Assembly: GCA_934630975.1 (NCBI GenBank)
Contig: CAKTXH010000007.1
Location: 1 to 43,177 of the forward strand
Reading direction: 5' to 3'
DNA: 43,177 bases
DNA from: an uncultured Clostridia bacterium
GTDB lineage: Bacteria > Bacillota > Clostridia > Christensenellales > Aristaeellaceae
Shown here: piece by piece, positions 1 through 8,147 of the stretch
Position numbering within the stretch: the stretch's first letter is position 1
Layout of the letters: each line of letters opens with the position of its first letter
The notes under the pieces: model-generated
What the model was told of the DNA's origin: nothing
Database searches by the model: none
What the model saw: the letters and a program-made list of their open reading frames with translations, nothing else
Made by a program: the position numbers and the translations under genes

Positions 1-296
1 AGCACGAAAAAAGCGCCCCTGCACGCATGGCGATCATGCACAGGGGCGCCCGAAAGCGCGGTACCACCCTGATTCAGCCGCCCGTCGGGCGGCCCTCAGC
101 GGCTCAATAAGCCTCAGCCGATCACGGGGCTGAACCGCCGCGGGTTACTGCCTTCGCCCGCGATGCTCCGGGAGGAGAAAGCCGCGCTTCAGCCCGTCGG
201 CTCGCACCCAACCGCCGATTCTCTGAAAAGCCTACGCGCGCTGATTCCCATCATCGCATTTAGCAGCCGACCGAAATCGGCTATGAAACGCCTTTT
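1..296 (-). promoter_or_regulatory. T-box leader (tRNA-sensing riboswitch) for a gene off the left edge
   Basis: Read on the minus strand, this leader has the hallmark T-box sequence (GGGTGGTACCGCGC, complement of 56-69) just before a strong terminator: stem GCGCCCCTG/CAGGGGCGC at 13-49 followed by a T run. Upstream are a Stem I closed by GCGATG/CATCGC, an AGAGA bulge and a GGTGCGA-type distal loop. The TGGT in the T-box bulge would pair with a tRNA ending A-CCA, so the tRNA has discriminator A. The specifier codon cannot be read safely because the specifier loop is diverged (candidates lie in GGCTTTCTCC). Such leaders control aminoacyl-tRNA synthetase, amino-acid biosynthesis or transport genes. 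The controlled gene is not in the window. Confidence 0.92.
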
Positions 297-325
297 ATTG
301 TAGCCAACGCGGGCGAAAATGTCAA
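297..325 (-). promoter_or_regulatory. Promoter of the T-box transcript
   Basis: On the minus strand, TTGACA (complement of 320-325) is followed after exactly 17 nt by TACAAT (complement of 297-302). The -35 hexamer overlaps the stop codon of the upstream GGDEF/EAL gene, so the T-box unit starts within the end of its neighbour. Confidence 0.85.
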
Positions 326-2574
326 GCCTGTTTCCGCGCCTGCTGCCTGAGCTTCTCGGTATATTTTTCAACCGGCAGCGGCGGAGAGAAGAAATAGCCC
401 TGAATATCCGTGCAGTCCAGCGCGCGCAGGAAATCGACCCGATCCTCGGTCTCCACGCCCTCGGCGGTGGTATACAGCCCCAGCTCGTAGCACAGGCGCA
501 CGACCTGCCGCAGCATGATTTCGCCCTTGCGGTCGCCGATGCAGTCAATCAGGCTCTTATCCAGCTTGACGGTATCGACGAACGGCAGTTTGAGCATCGG
601 CAGGGTGGATTGCTCCTTGCCGAAGTCGTCGATTTCGATGCGGAAGCCGTACCGATAGAATTCCTGAAGGACGGAGATCACCGCGTCGTCGGAGACCATC
701 GCGCTTTCCGTAACCTCCAGCGGCACCATCCATGTGGACAGGCCGTAGCCTTCCAGAATCCGCTTGTACGTCATCGCCACGCCCTGACGGCACAACGACG
801 CGCGCGACAGGTTGACCGAGATGGGCCGAATCTCGATGCCCTCCTGCCGCCACTGGCTCATCTGCGCGCAGACGCAGGTGAACATGTATTCGTCCAGCTT
901 GCCAATCGCGCCGTTCTTTTCAAACAGCGGGATGAAGCGCGCGGGCGGGAGCATCGTCCCGTCCTCCTGCACCCAGCGCACCAGCGCTTCGCCGCCGACG
1001 ATTTCGCCCGTCTTGGGGTTGCATTTCGGCTGGTAATACGCCTTGAACTGGTGGCCGCCGATGGCCGCTTCAAAGCGATCCTCCATCTGCATGTTTTCAA
1101 AGAACGCGTTCTGGTCCACGTCCTGATAGAACGCGACGGTGTTCTCGCCGTTGCCCCGCGCCGCGCCCAGCGCCAGGTTCGCCAGCTCGCACGCGCGGCG
1201 GATATCCTCCTCCGGCCGCATGGCGTAAACGCCGAACCGCGGCACGACGTGAATCACGCCCATCTTATCCGACAGGCGGCGGATGCCGCGCTCAATCCGG
1301 AGCAGCCGCTCGAGCACCGCCGAACGCCGGCGCTCCTTGAGTTGAAAGACGAAATGATCCGCGTCCACGCGCGCGGCCGGTTCGCTCTCCGTCAGCCCGC
1401 TCCGAATACACTCGTATACGCCGCGCAGCACGTCGTCGCCCTTCTGCTCGCCGAACATGCCCGCGATCATCTTGTAATCGTCCAAATCACAGGAGACCAT
1501 GTAGCCGCCCTCGGCGCTGTCGGCTTTCATCAGGAATCCGGCAAAGTTGCTGCCGCCCGTCAGCGCGTCGCTGTACGCCGCATGGCGCAGGTTTTCGTTG
1601 TAGCGCCGGTAAATCGTCAGCACGACGAAGACGAACGCCGCGCACATCAGCGCAATCACGCTCAACAGGGTGCGGATGCTCGAAAACACGCCGTGCATCC
1701 GCCCGTAGAGCGCATCGGCGCCCATCACCATGACCAGATACCACGTATCGTTTGCGCAGTAATTTTCAATCGGGCGGCAGCAGAAGCGCAGCTTTCCCGC
1801 GCCCAGCACGCGCCCCTCGCCCGGCTGCTCCCCGGCGAGAACCTGCCGGAGCGCCTCCGCGTCCTGACGGCCGGTCTCCGAAAAATCCGCCACCCCGTCC
1901 AGCAGGTTGCCCGTCTCCGCGAGGCGCGCGCTTGACGAGGCGGCGACGATTTCGCCGCTCGATTCGACGATGTAGCCGCGGCCCTCGCCGCTGAAGCTCT
2001 CCACATCCATCATCCTTTGGAAGGCTTCGGGCGTGTAATCCGCCAGCATCACGCCGATGACTTCGTTCGTCTCAGGGTCGCGCACGGGCGCGCTCATCAC
2101 GTGAACGGGCGCGCCGCTGCTCAGGCGGTCGTTGATTTCGCCGGTGATGCCGTACTTTCCCTCCATCCCCAGCCGGAAATAAGTGCGGAAGGAGAAATCG
2201 TCGCTCTTGCCGTCGCTGGTCACCGTCCAGCCCGCGGCGTCCATATAGCCAAGGCGCTTAAACCCGTATCCGTTGGCGTATTCGCCCAGATAGGTCAAAA
2301 TATCCTGCGCGTTTTCCGGGTTCTCCGCAATTTTTGCGCCCACGTTGTCCATCAGCGCAAAGCGGCTTTCCAGCGTCAGTTGGAGCATCGAGGCCTTTTC
2401 GTCCGCCCTTTCGATCATGACCGCGTCTGCGGCGTTTTTCAGCCCCTTGCGGATGCTGCCGTAACTGAAACCGACGCAGGCAAAAATCAGAGCCACCAGA
2501 AGCAGCAGCCCCGCCCAAAGCAGCCGATAGCCCTTCGTCCCCTTTTGTGACAGATCCTTTTCCCGTCTCTTCAT
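322..2574 (-). CDS. Membrane GGDEF-EAL protein, probable c-di-GMP phosphodiesterase
   Basis: 750 aa. A membrane segment near residues 17-37 is followed by an extracytoplasmic region of about 250 residues resembling a Cache sensor, a second membrane segment near 295-320, a GGDEF-like domain and a C-terminal EAL domain. The cyclase signature is lost: the expected GGDEF position reads RVDADHF. The EAL domain keeps EALVRW, the ExTES-type EVTES, DDFG, KLDKSL, AEGVET and QGYFFS. It therefore probably cleaves c-di-GMP, with the GGDEF domain possibly acting as a GTP sensor. The ATG at 2574 is chosen over a TTG 54 nt upstream because GGAGA lies 10 nt before it. Transcribed from its own promoter. The ligand of the sensor region is unknown. 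Confidence 0.88.
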   Translation of the reverse strand: MKRREKDLSQKGTKGYRLLWAGLLLLVALIFACVGFSYGSIRKGLKNAADAVMIERADEKASMLQLTLESRFALMDNVGAKIAENPENAQDILTYLGEYANGYGFKRLGYMDAAGWTVTSDGKSDDFSFRTYFRLGMEGKYGITGEINDRLSSGAPVHVMSAPVRDPETNEVIGVMLADYTPEAFQRMMDVESFSGEGRGYIVESSGEIVAASSSARLAETGNLLDGVADFSETGRQDAEALRQVLAGEQPGEGRVLGAGKLRFCCRPIENYCANDTWYLVMVMGADALYGRMHGVFSSIRTLLSVIALMCAAFVFVVLTIYRRYNENLRHAAYSDALTGGSNFAGFLMKADSAEGGYMVSCDLDDYKMIAGMFGEQKGDDVLRGVYECIRSGLTESEPAARVDADHFVFQLKERRRSAVLERLLRIERGIRRLSDKMGVIHVVPRFGVYAMRPEEDIRRACELANLALGAARGNGENTVAFYQDVDQNAFFENMQMEDRFEAAIGGHQFKAYYQPKCNPKTGEIVGGEALVRWVQEDGTMLPPARFIPLFEKNGAIGKLDEYMFTCVCAQMSQWRQEGIEIRPISVNLSRASLCRQGVAMTYKRILEGYGLSTWMVPLEVTESAMVSDDAVISVLQEFYRYGFRIEIDDFGKEQSTLPMLKLPFVDTVKLDKSLIDCIGDRKGEIMLRQVVRLCYELGLYTTAEGVETEDRVDFLRALDCTDIQGYFFSPPLPVEKYTEKLRQQARKQA

Positions 2575-2640
2575 GGCTTCCCGATTCTCCAATACGCTTC
2601 CGCTCTCAGCGCTTCCCCCGGCGCTCAAACGTTTTCGTTT

Positions 2641-2669
2641 ATTTTACCATATATTTCAAAACGTGGCAA
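2641..2669 (-). promoter_or_regulatory. Promoter of the GGDEF-EAL gene
   Basis: Minus strand TTGCCA (complement of 2664-2669), 17-nt spacer, TAAAAT (complement of 2641-2646), about 65 nt upstream of the chosen ATG. No terminator is visible between the chromate transporter pair and this promoter, so read-through is possible. Confidence 0.65.
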
Positions 2670-2700
2670 CCATGCAAACGAATCCTGTGTGAAACCGCCG

Positions 2701-3252
2701 TCAATTCAGCCCCATCACGCCGAAGAGCAGCATCCCCAGCGCGCCGCTCAGGCAGATCACCTTCGGAATGCTGACCTTGAAACGCACGAGCAGGAGCAGC
2801 CCCAGCGCGCCGATGGCGATGGCCGGCCAGCTCACGCCGCCCAGCTCCACCGCGTAATTCGTCGTGCAGAGCGAAAAAATGACGCCGAAGATCATGCCGA
2901 CGCAGGCCGGGCGAACGCCCGTCATCACCTTGGTCATGAAGCTGCTTTTGCGGAAGCGCTCAAAGAAAATCGCCGCCAGCAGACATACCGTCAGTGTGGG
3001 CGACAGCGTGCCCAGATTCGCCGCAATCGCGCCCAAAATCCCCGCCGTGCGCATGCCCGCAAACGTCGCGCAGTTCAGCCCCAGCGGGCCGGGCGTCATC
3101 TCCGCAATGGCCACGATGTCGGAAACCTCCGAGGCCGTCATCCAGCCGTGAGACGTCATTTCCGACGTGATCAGCGGGATCATCGAAAGGCCGCCGAAGC
3201 TCGTGAAGCCGATTTTCAGAAAGCTGACGAACAGCTCAAGCAGCACCATCAT
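2701..3252 (-). CDS. Chromate transporter family protein (short CHR), second of a pair
   Basis: 183 aa hydrophobic membrane protein with CHR hallmarks: FLKIGFTSFGGLSMIP near the N terminus and AEMTPGPLGLNCATFAG in the first third. Short CHR proteins work as heterologous pairs, and the other member lies immediately upstream with a 17-bp overlap, which suggests translational coupling. The family exports chromate by proton antiport in characterised cases, but many gut homologues have no tested substrate. I chose the first of two adjacent ATG codons because GGGAG lies 9 nt upstream. A longer reading starting at 3288 lacks a ribosome site. Confidence 0.85.
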   Translation of the reverse strand: MMVLLELFVSFLKIGFTSFGGLSMIPLITSEMTSHGWMTASEVSDIVAIAEMTPGPLGLNCATFAGMRTAGILGAIAANLGTLSPTLTVCLLAAIFFERFRKSSFMTKVMTGVRPACVGMIFGVIFSLCTTNYAVELGGVSWPAIAIGALGLLLLVRFKVSIPKVICLSGALGMLLFGVMGLN

Positions 3253-3811
3253 GCTTCTTCGCTCCCTTCCGCTCGTAGAACTCCGCAATCAGCAGGCCGC
3301 AGACCGCGCCGATGATGACCAGATAGACGCAGTTGACACCCCAAAACAGATACAGCGCGATCACCAGCAGCATCACCGCGTAGCACGGCGGGAAGCGGAA
3401 CGCGCTGCCCACCATGCCCAGCACCGCGCTGATCATGATTGGCACAACCGCCGCGCGGATGCCGCGCATCGCCGCCGCCACCCACAGGTTATGCTGAAAC
3501 GCCGTATAAAACTGCGTGATGACGGCCAGCACCGCCATCGGCGGCAGAATCATGCCGAACAGGCAGGCCATGCCGCCCGCAATGCCCGCCACGCGGTAGC
3601 CGTAAAGCATCGCCACGTTGCCGATCATCGTCCCCGGCAGGCTGCGCCCCACGCTGGTCAGATCCAGCAGTTCCTCGGAGGTGATGGTCTTTTCCTGCTC
3701 GACGTAAAGCTTCTGCATCTGAGCGATAATGCTCCATCCCCCGCCGAAGGTGAATAAACCGAATTTCATAAACTGAAGAAACAGCCTTAAAATCTGTCTC
3801 GCGCGCTTCAT
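3236..3811 (-). CDS. Chromate transporter family protein (short CHR), first of a pair
   Basis: 191 aa, largely membrane-embedded. The N terminus has FMKFGLFTFGGGWSII, the conserved CHR opening. LTSVGRSLPGTMIGNVAMLYG matches the second conserved block with the proline-glycine turn, here LPGT where the partner has TPGP. Ribosome site AGGGGG lies 9 nt before the ATG. It is promoter-proximal in a two-gene operon with the next CHR half, and the two proteins probably assemble into one antiporter. The leader is shared with the divergent htpG gene. Substrate assignment as chromate is by family only. Confidence 0.86.
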   Translation of the reverse strand: MKRARQILRLFLQFMKFGLFTFGGGWSIIAQMQKLYVEQEKTITSEELLDLTSVGRSLPGTMIGNVAMLYGYRVAGIAGGMACLFGMILPPMAVLAVITQFYTAFQHNLWVAAAMRGIRAAVVPIMISAVLGMVGSAFRFPPCYAVMLLVIALYLFWGVNCVYLVIIGAVCGLLIAEFYERKGAKKHDGAA

Positions 3812-3849
3812 GGCCGCGTTCCCCCTTTATCGTCTGATTCTCTGTGTAA

Positions 3850-3878
3850 AGCATACCCCCAATATGCCGAACAGTCAA
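3850..3878 (-). promoter_or_regulatory. Promoter of the CHR transporter operon
   Basis: Minus strand TTGACT (complement of 3873-3878), 17-nt spacer, TATGCT (complement of 3850-3855). It is about 60 bp from the CIRCE operator of the divergent htpG gene. Confidence 0.7.
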
Positions 3879-3937
3879 GTGTACAATTGGTAAACATTTC
3901 TGTACGTGCGCCGGGCGACTGACCGTTTTCAAAATTG

Positions 3938-3964
3938 TTAGCACTCTTTTGAATCGAGTGCTAA
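3938..3964 (+). promoter_or_regulatory. CIRCE operator (HrcA-binding inverted repeat)
   Basis: TTAGCACTC, nine bases, GAGTGCTAA: a perfect match to the CIRCE consensus bound by the heat-shock repressor HrcA. It ends 7 bp before the -35 box of htpG, so it sits upstream of the promoter rather than over the transcript start as usual at groES or hrcA. Confidence 0.93.
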
Positions 3965-3971
3965 TTTTCTC

Positions 3972-4000
3972 TTGACATCGCCCTGAAACCGCGATACAAT
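3972..4000 (+). promoter_or_regulatory. Promoter of htpG
   Basis: TTGACA at 3972-3977, 17-nt spacer, TACAAT at 3995-4000. Near-consensus housekeeping promoter directly after the CIRCE operator. The leader is about 60 nt. Confidence 0.88.
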
Positions 4001-4069
4001 ACGCTTGCATAACGAATCAGCAGCGGGTAAAAAGCGATTTTTCCCGTTTGTTTAAGGAGGTTTTTGATT

Positions 4070-5944
4070 ATGGAACCGATTCAGGGCAACGTATCCATTG
4101 ACGCGCAAAATATCATGCCGATCATCAAGAAATGGCTGTATTCCGATAAAGACATTTTCATCCGCGAGGTCGTTTCCAATGGCTGCGACGCAATCACCAA
4201 GCTCCGCATGGTGGACAGCGCCGCCGCGCAGAACTGCTCCATCCACGTGGAGGTGGATAAGGCCGCGCGCGAGCTTCGGTTTATCGACGACGGCGTGGGC
4301 ATGACCGAGGACGAGGTCAAGACCAACATCAACCAGGTCGCGTTCTCCGGCGCGAAATCCTTCATGGAGGAATACGCCAAGAACGAGGATCAGGAAAATT
4401 CCGGCATCATCGGCCATTTCGGCCTGGGCTTCTATTCCGTGTTCATGATCGCCGATAAGGTGACCATCGACACCCTCTCCTTCCGCGAGGGCGCAACCCC
4501 GGTTCGCTGGGAGAGCGAGGACGGCATGGCCTTCACCATGACCGAGGGCACGCGCACCGCGCGCGGCACGACCATCACCCTGCACGTCAGCGAGGCGGAA
4601 AGCGAGTTCCTCGAGGTCTGGCGCGTGCGCGAAGTGCTCGACCGCTACTGCTCCTTCATGTCCGTGCCGATCTATCTGGACGAGATCAAGGAGGAAGAGG
4701 CCAAGGTGACGGGCGAGGGCGAGGGCGCCGAGGAAAAGCCCGAGGAGAAGAAGGAAGAGCCGAAGCCCATCAACGACACTCAGCCGCTTTACGCCCGCGC
4801 CCCGCAGGATTGCACGGACGAGGACTATAAGCAGTTCTACCGCAAGGTGTTCCACGAGTATGAGGATCCGCTGTTCTGGATTCACCTGAACGTGGATTAT
4901 CCGTTCAAGCTCAAGGGTATTCTGTATTTCCCGAAGATCAAGGAGCAGTTCGGCGGCATCGAAGGCCAGATCAAGCTGTATTCCGGCCAGGTGTTCGTCG
5001 CCGACAACATCAAGGAAGTCATCCCGGAGTTCCTGATGCTGCTCAAGGGCGTGATCGACTGCGCGGATTTCCCGCTGAACGTCTCCCGCTCCTTCCTGCA
5101 AAACGACGGCTATGTGCGCCGCATCTCCAACCACATCACCAAGAAGGTTGCCGACCGTCTGACGGGCATGTTCAAGACCGAGCGCGCGACCTACGAGGGC
5201 TTCTGGCCGGATATCCATCCGTTCATCAAGTACGGCGTGATGCGCGACGAAAAGTTTGCCGAGCGCATGAAGGACTGCCTGCTCTTCAAGACCACGGACG
5301 GCAAGTTCCTGACGCTGGCGGAATACAAGGAGCGCAACGGCGAGAAGCTGCCGGATAAGATGGTCTACACCTCCGACCCGGCGCGTCAGGACGCGGCCAT
5401 CCGCCTGTTCACCGAGCGCGGCATCGACGTGACGGTGCTCGATCAGCCGATCGACGTGAACTTCGTCTCCTACATGGAATACAGCGCCGACCCGGAGAGC
5501 AAATTCCGCTACTGCCGCGTAGACGCCGAGCTGGACAGCCTGACCAGCACCGAGGACGCGCCGACGCTGGATAGCGAAAAGCTGACCGAGCTGATGCGCG
5601 AGGCGAGCGGCAATAAGGAGCTGACCGTCGAGGTCAAGCCGCTGGTCAACGACAGCGTGCCCGTCATGCTCGTCGAGGACGAGCAGACCCGCCGCTTCAA
5701 CGACATGGGCCGCATTTACGGCCACAGCGAATACACCATGCCGGCCAAGTACAGCGTCGTGCTCAACAGCCGCAGCAAGACGATTGAAAAGCTCGCCGCC
5801 CGCGAAAAGGACGAGCGCAGCGTGCTGCTCGCCCGCCAGCTCTACGACCTCGCCGAGCTGAGCCGCCAGCCGCTGGAAGCCGAGCAGATGACCGAGTTCA
5901 TCCGCCGCTCGATGGAGATCGTCGATATCGCCGCGCAGATGTAA
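4070..5944 (+). CDS. htpG: Molecular chaperone HtpG (Hsp90)
   Basis: 624 aa, normal length for bacterial Hsp90. The N-terminal GHKL ATPase is clear: EVVSNGCDA near 33-41 (canonical ELISNASDA), DDGVGM near 73-78, and GHFGLGFYS near 115-123 in the ATP lid. A charged segment rich in Glu and Lys (about 206-238) separates the ATPase from the middle domain, which is unusual in length for a bacterial HtpG and recalls the eukaryotic charged linker. The C terminus is conserved in shape and lacks an MEEVD tail. AAGGAGG precedes the ATG at 4070, whereas a TTG two codons upstream is too close. Expression should be heat-inducible through HrcA/CIRCE. A strong terminator follows. Confidence 0.96.
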   Translation: MEPIQGNVSIDAQNIMPIIKKWLYSDKDIFIREVVSNGCDAITKLRMVDSAAAQNCSIHVEVDKAARELRFIDDGVGMTEDEVKTNINQVAFSGAKSFMEEYAKNEDQENSGIIGHFGLGFYSVFMIADKVTIDTLSFREGATPVRWESEDGMAFTMTEGTRTARGTTITLHVSEAESEFLEVWRVREVLDRYCSFMSVPIYLDEIKEEEAKVTGEGEGAEEKPEEKKEEPKPINDTQPLYARAPQDCTDEDYKQFYRKVFHEYEDPLFWIHLNVDYPFKLKGILYFPKIKEQFGGIEGQIKLYSGQVFVADNIKEVIPEFLMLLKGVIDCADFPLNVSRSFLQNDGYVRRISNHITKKVADRLTGMFKTERATYEGFWPDIHPFIKYGVMRDEKFAERMKDCLLFKTTDGKFLTLAEYKERNGEKLPDKMVYTSDPARQDAAIRLFTERGIDVTVLDQPIDVNFVSYMEYSADPESKFRYCRVDAELDSLTSTEDAPTLDSEKLTELMREASGNKELTVEVKPLVNDSVPVMLVEDEQTRRFNDMGRIYGHSEYTMPAKYSVVLNSRSKTIEKLAAREKDERSVLLARQLYDLAELSRQPLEAEQMTEFIRRSMEIVDIAAQM

Positions 5945-5974
5945 CGCGCCGTTTGTAAACGCATATTCTGACAG

Positions 5975-6020
5975 AAAACGCAAATGCGAGCAGATTTGAT
6001 CCGTTCGCATTTGCGTTTTT
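5975..6020. terminator. Intrinsic terminator after htpG
   Basis: AAAACGCAAATGCGA (5975-5989) pairs with TCGCATTTGCGTTTT (6005-6019) and is followed by T residues. The A run on the other side lets it work in both directions. Confidence 0.88.
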
Positions 6021-6064
6021 GATTTATTCCAGTAAATGAGCAAATCCGAAAATATGCATAAATT

Positions 6065-6102
6065 CCTACAACGGACGACCAATGGTCGCCCCAGACTGTA
6101 GG
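6065..6102. repeat. Short interrupted palindrome, possible dispersed repeat
   Basis: CCTACA (6065-6070) and TGTAGG (6097-6102) bracket an inner palindrome GGACGACC-AAT-GGTCGCCCC. The shape resembles small intergenic palindromes that recur in gut Clostridia genomes. Only one copy is present in this window, so the repeat status is inference. Confidence 0.4.
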
Positions 6103-6355
6103 GCTTCGCGCTGCCCGGGCAGAGCGCCGTATATATCGAAAACCATTACGCCGACGATCTTTCGTTGACCGCGCTCAGCCAGACCTTCCACCTCACGCCC
6201 AGCCCAACTACATGCATTTTTCCAAAACCTTCAAGGCGTATTACGGCATAAGCCCCAGCGATTATAAAAAGGCGGCCAACCGACCGCCTTGCAAAAGCCC
6301 CGAATGGGAGGATTCTTTTCTGCGCGAGAAAGCCGCGCGCCTTTACCGCCACTGA
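6102..6355 (+). pseudogene. Remnant of an AraC-family regulator, C-terminal DNA-binding part
   Basis: From 6123 the frame reads SAVYIENHYADDLSLTALSQ, a typical start of the first AraC helix-turn-helix. After HLTPS near 6200 the match jumps frame and continues NYMHFSKTFKAYYGISPSDY, the second helix-turn-helix, ending at the stop at 6353-6355. A stop codon at 6099-6101 closes the frame upstream, and the sensor domain and first half of the gene are missing. The palindrome at 6065-6102 abuts the truncation point. The remnant also contains the terminator of the btu operon and overlaps its last gene. It is non-functional as a regulator as far as can be seen. Confidence 0.8.
6265..6289 (-). terminator. 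Terminator of the cobalamin transport operon
   Basis: On the minus strand AGGCGG and CCGCCT close a hairpin followed by TTTTT, about 55 nt beyond the stop of the ATPase gene. It lies inside the AraC remnant. Confidence 0.75.
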
Positions 6356-7098
6356 CCCAGCATGTCGCACATCCAGCCGTATACGTCCATGCCGTAAACG
6401 GATTCCAGCCGCCCGCGCGTCATCACCTCGTCGATTCTCCCCTGCGCGGCGCATTGCCCGCGGTGCATCAGCACGGCGTGCGTGCCATACTTTTTGGCAA
6501 GGCTCAAATCGTGCACGACGGAGATCACCGCGCGCCCCGGCCGTTTCAGCCACGCCTCGATCAGCGAAAAGATGTGCTTTTGATAGATCAAATCCAGGTG
6601 GTTCGCCGGTTCGTCGAGGAGGAGCAGCTTCGGGTTCTGCGCGAAAACCTGCGCCAGAAACGTACGCTGCAATTCGCCGCCGGAGAGCGTCAGTACGCTG
6701 GCGCGGCGCAGTTCGGTCAGGCCGGTCAATTCCAGCGCGCGCGAAACGCGCGCTTCGCCCTCGTCGTCGCGCGCGGCGAGGAAGCCCGATGCATGCGCAT
6801 AGCGCCCCAGCGAAACGACCTCCTCCACCGAATAGGCATAGCTGACCGTGTTTTTCTGCGCCAGCACGCCGACGCTGCGCGCCAGCGCCGCGCCTTTGAG
6901 CGTGCGGATATCCCGCCCCTCCAGCGAGATCCGCCCCGCATAGGGCACGCCCTGCGCAATCGCCTCGATCAGCGTGGATTTGCCCGCGCCGTTCGGCCCG
7001 ATCAGCATCAGCCACTGGCCTTCCCGCAAATCGAAGGAGAGACGATCCACCACCGTCCGCGCGCCGTAGCGCACCGTGACGTTTTCCGCTTTGAGCAT
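6343..7098 (-). CDS. btuD: ABC transporter ATPase, cobalamin/iron-siderophore type
   Basis: 251 aa cytoplasmic ATPase of the FecE/BtuD group. Walker A GPNGAGKST at 34-42, Q-loop near AQK at 80-82, signature LSGGELQ at 138-144, Walker B LLLLDEP at 158-164 and the H-loop in SVVHD. It energises the permease encoded just upstream (5-nt gap). The start at 7098 aligns with the family N terminus (LKAENVTVRYG). A weak GGTGAAGG-type ribosome site precedes it, and coupling to the permease is likely. The open frame extends further upstream but only as permease overlap. Substrate is inferred from the cobalamin riboswitch at the head of the operon. Confidence 0.9.
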   Translation of the reverse strand: MLKAENVTVRYGARTVVDRLSFDLREGQWLMLIGPNGAGKSTLIEAIAQGVPYAGRISLEGRDIRTLKGAALARSVGVLAQKNTVSYAYSVEEVVSLGRYAHASGFLAARDDEGEARVSRALELTGLTELRRASVLTLSGGELQRTFLAQVFAQNPKLLLLDEPANHLDLIYQKHIFSLIEAWLKRPGRAVISVVHDLSLAKKYGTHAVLMHRGQCAAQGRIDEVMTRGRLESVYGMDVYGWMCDMLGQWR

Positions 7099-7103
7099 CG
7101 CCT

Positions 7104-8126
7104 TCACCCCGCCTTTCTCGCCCGATAAAAGATGACGACAAACGCGACCGCGCCGACCAGCGACGTCACCACGCCGATGGAAAGTTCCACCGGGCTGAGC
7201 AGCGTGCGCGCAATCAAATCGGCCAGCAGCAGGAAAATCGCCCCGGCGAACATCGAGGCGGGAAGCAGGCGCTTGTGGTTCGGCCCGGCGATCATCCGCG
7301 CCGCATGCGGCACGACCAGCCCGACAAAGCCGATGCTGCCGCTGATGGAGACGCACACGCCGATGAGCACGGACACCGTAACCAGAATCACCAGCTTCAC
7401 CCGCTTGACGTTCACGCCGATGTGGCGCGCGTTATCCTCCCCGATGGCGAACGCGTTCAGCTCGCGGGCATAGCGGAAAATCACGCCGCCGCAGAGCAGC
7501 AGCGCCAGCGCCAGAATCCGCGCATGCGGATAGCCCGTGCCGGAGAGCGAGCCCATCGTCCAGAAGGTGATGGAGCGCACCTGATCGTTGACGAAAGAGA
7601 GAATCAGGTTGATCACGCTGGAAACGAACATCGAGAAAATCACGCCGATGAGGATGATGCTGTTCGTCGCCAACGAATGATCCAGCGCGTAGGCCAGCGA
7701 AAGAATCAGCACCAGCGAGAGAAATGCGAACGCCATCGCCATGAGCATCGTCCCGCCGTAATCCGAACCGGGGATGGTGAAGCCCAGCGCCAGCGCGATG
7801 ACCGCGCCGAGCGACGCGCCGGAGGACACGCCCAGCGTCGAACCGTCCGCCAGCGGGTTGCGCAAAAGCCCCTGCATCGCCGCGCCACACAGGGACAGCG
7901 ACGCGCCGACCAGCGCGACGTTGATCACCCGGGGCAGGCGCACGTTGACGATAATGTTTCGGGAGATGCCCGCAGGCACGTCTCTGCCCAGCAGCGTGCA
8001 GAAAACCGCCGTCAGCGTATCCTTGGGCGCAATGGAGACGCTGCCGACGCAGACGCACAGCAGCATGGCCGCCAGCAGGGCGAAGATGAAAAGCGCGTAG
8101 GTGCGCAGGGAAAAACGATCGGCCAT
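7104..8126 (-). CDS. btuC: ABC transporter permease, FecCD/BtuC family
   Basis: 340 aa, about ten membrane helices. Family motifs include RLPRVINVALVGASLSLCGAAMQGLLRNPLADG-type sequence near 60-95 (RLPR, GAxMQG, RNPLA) and GFVGLVVPHAAR near 265-277, the coupling region to the ATPase. Two copies would form the B12 channel. GGAGG lies 6 nt upstream of the ATG. It follows the binding-protein gene after 68 nt that hold a hairpin, a common way to make more binding protein than permease. Confidence 0.92.
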   Translation of the reverse strand: MADRFSLRTYALFIFALLAAMLLCVCVGSVSIAPKDTLTAVFCTLLGRDVPAGISRNIIVNVRLPRVINVALVGASLSLCGAAMQGLLRNPLADGSTLGVSSGASLGAVIALALGFTIPGSDYGGTMLMAMAFAFLSLVLILSLAYALDHSLATNSIILIGVIFSMFVSSVINLILSFVNDQVRSITFWTMGSLSGTGYPHARILALALLLCGGVIFRYARELNAFAIGEDNARHIGVNVKRVKLVILVTVSVLIGVCVSISGSIGFVGLVVPHAARMIAGPNHKRLLPASMFAGAIFLLLADLIARTLLSPVELSIGVVTSLVGAVAFVVIFYRARKAG

Positions 8127-8147
8127 GGAAGCCCTCCGTAAACAAAG

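Noticed and set aside
322..2628. TTG start for the GGDEF-EAL protein
   Set aside because: The ATG 54 nt downstream has a good ribosome site and yields a normal membrane anchor near the N terminus.
4052..6082. 676-codon open frame antisense to htpG
   Set aside because: Third-position GC bias keeps the reverse frame open. The htpG protein is fully explained and the antisense product has a low-complexity composition with no motif.
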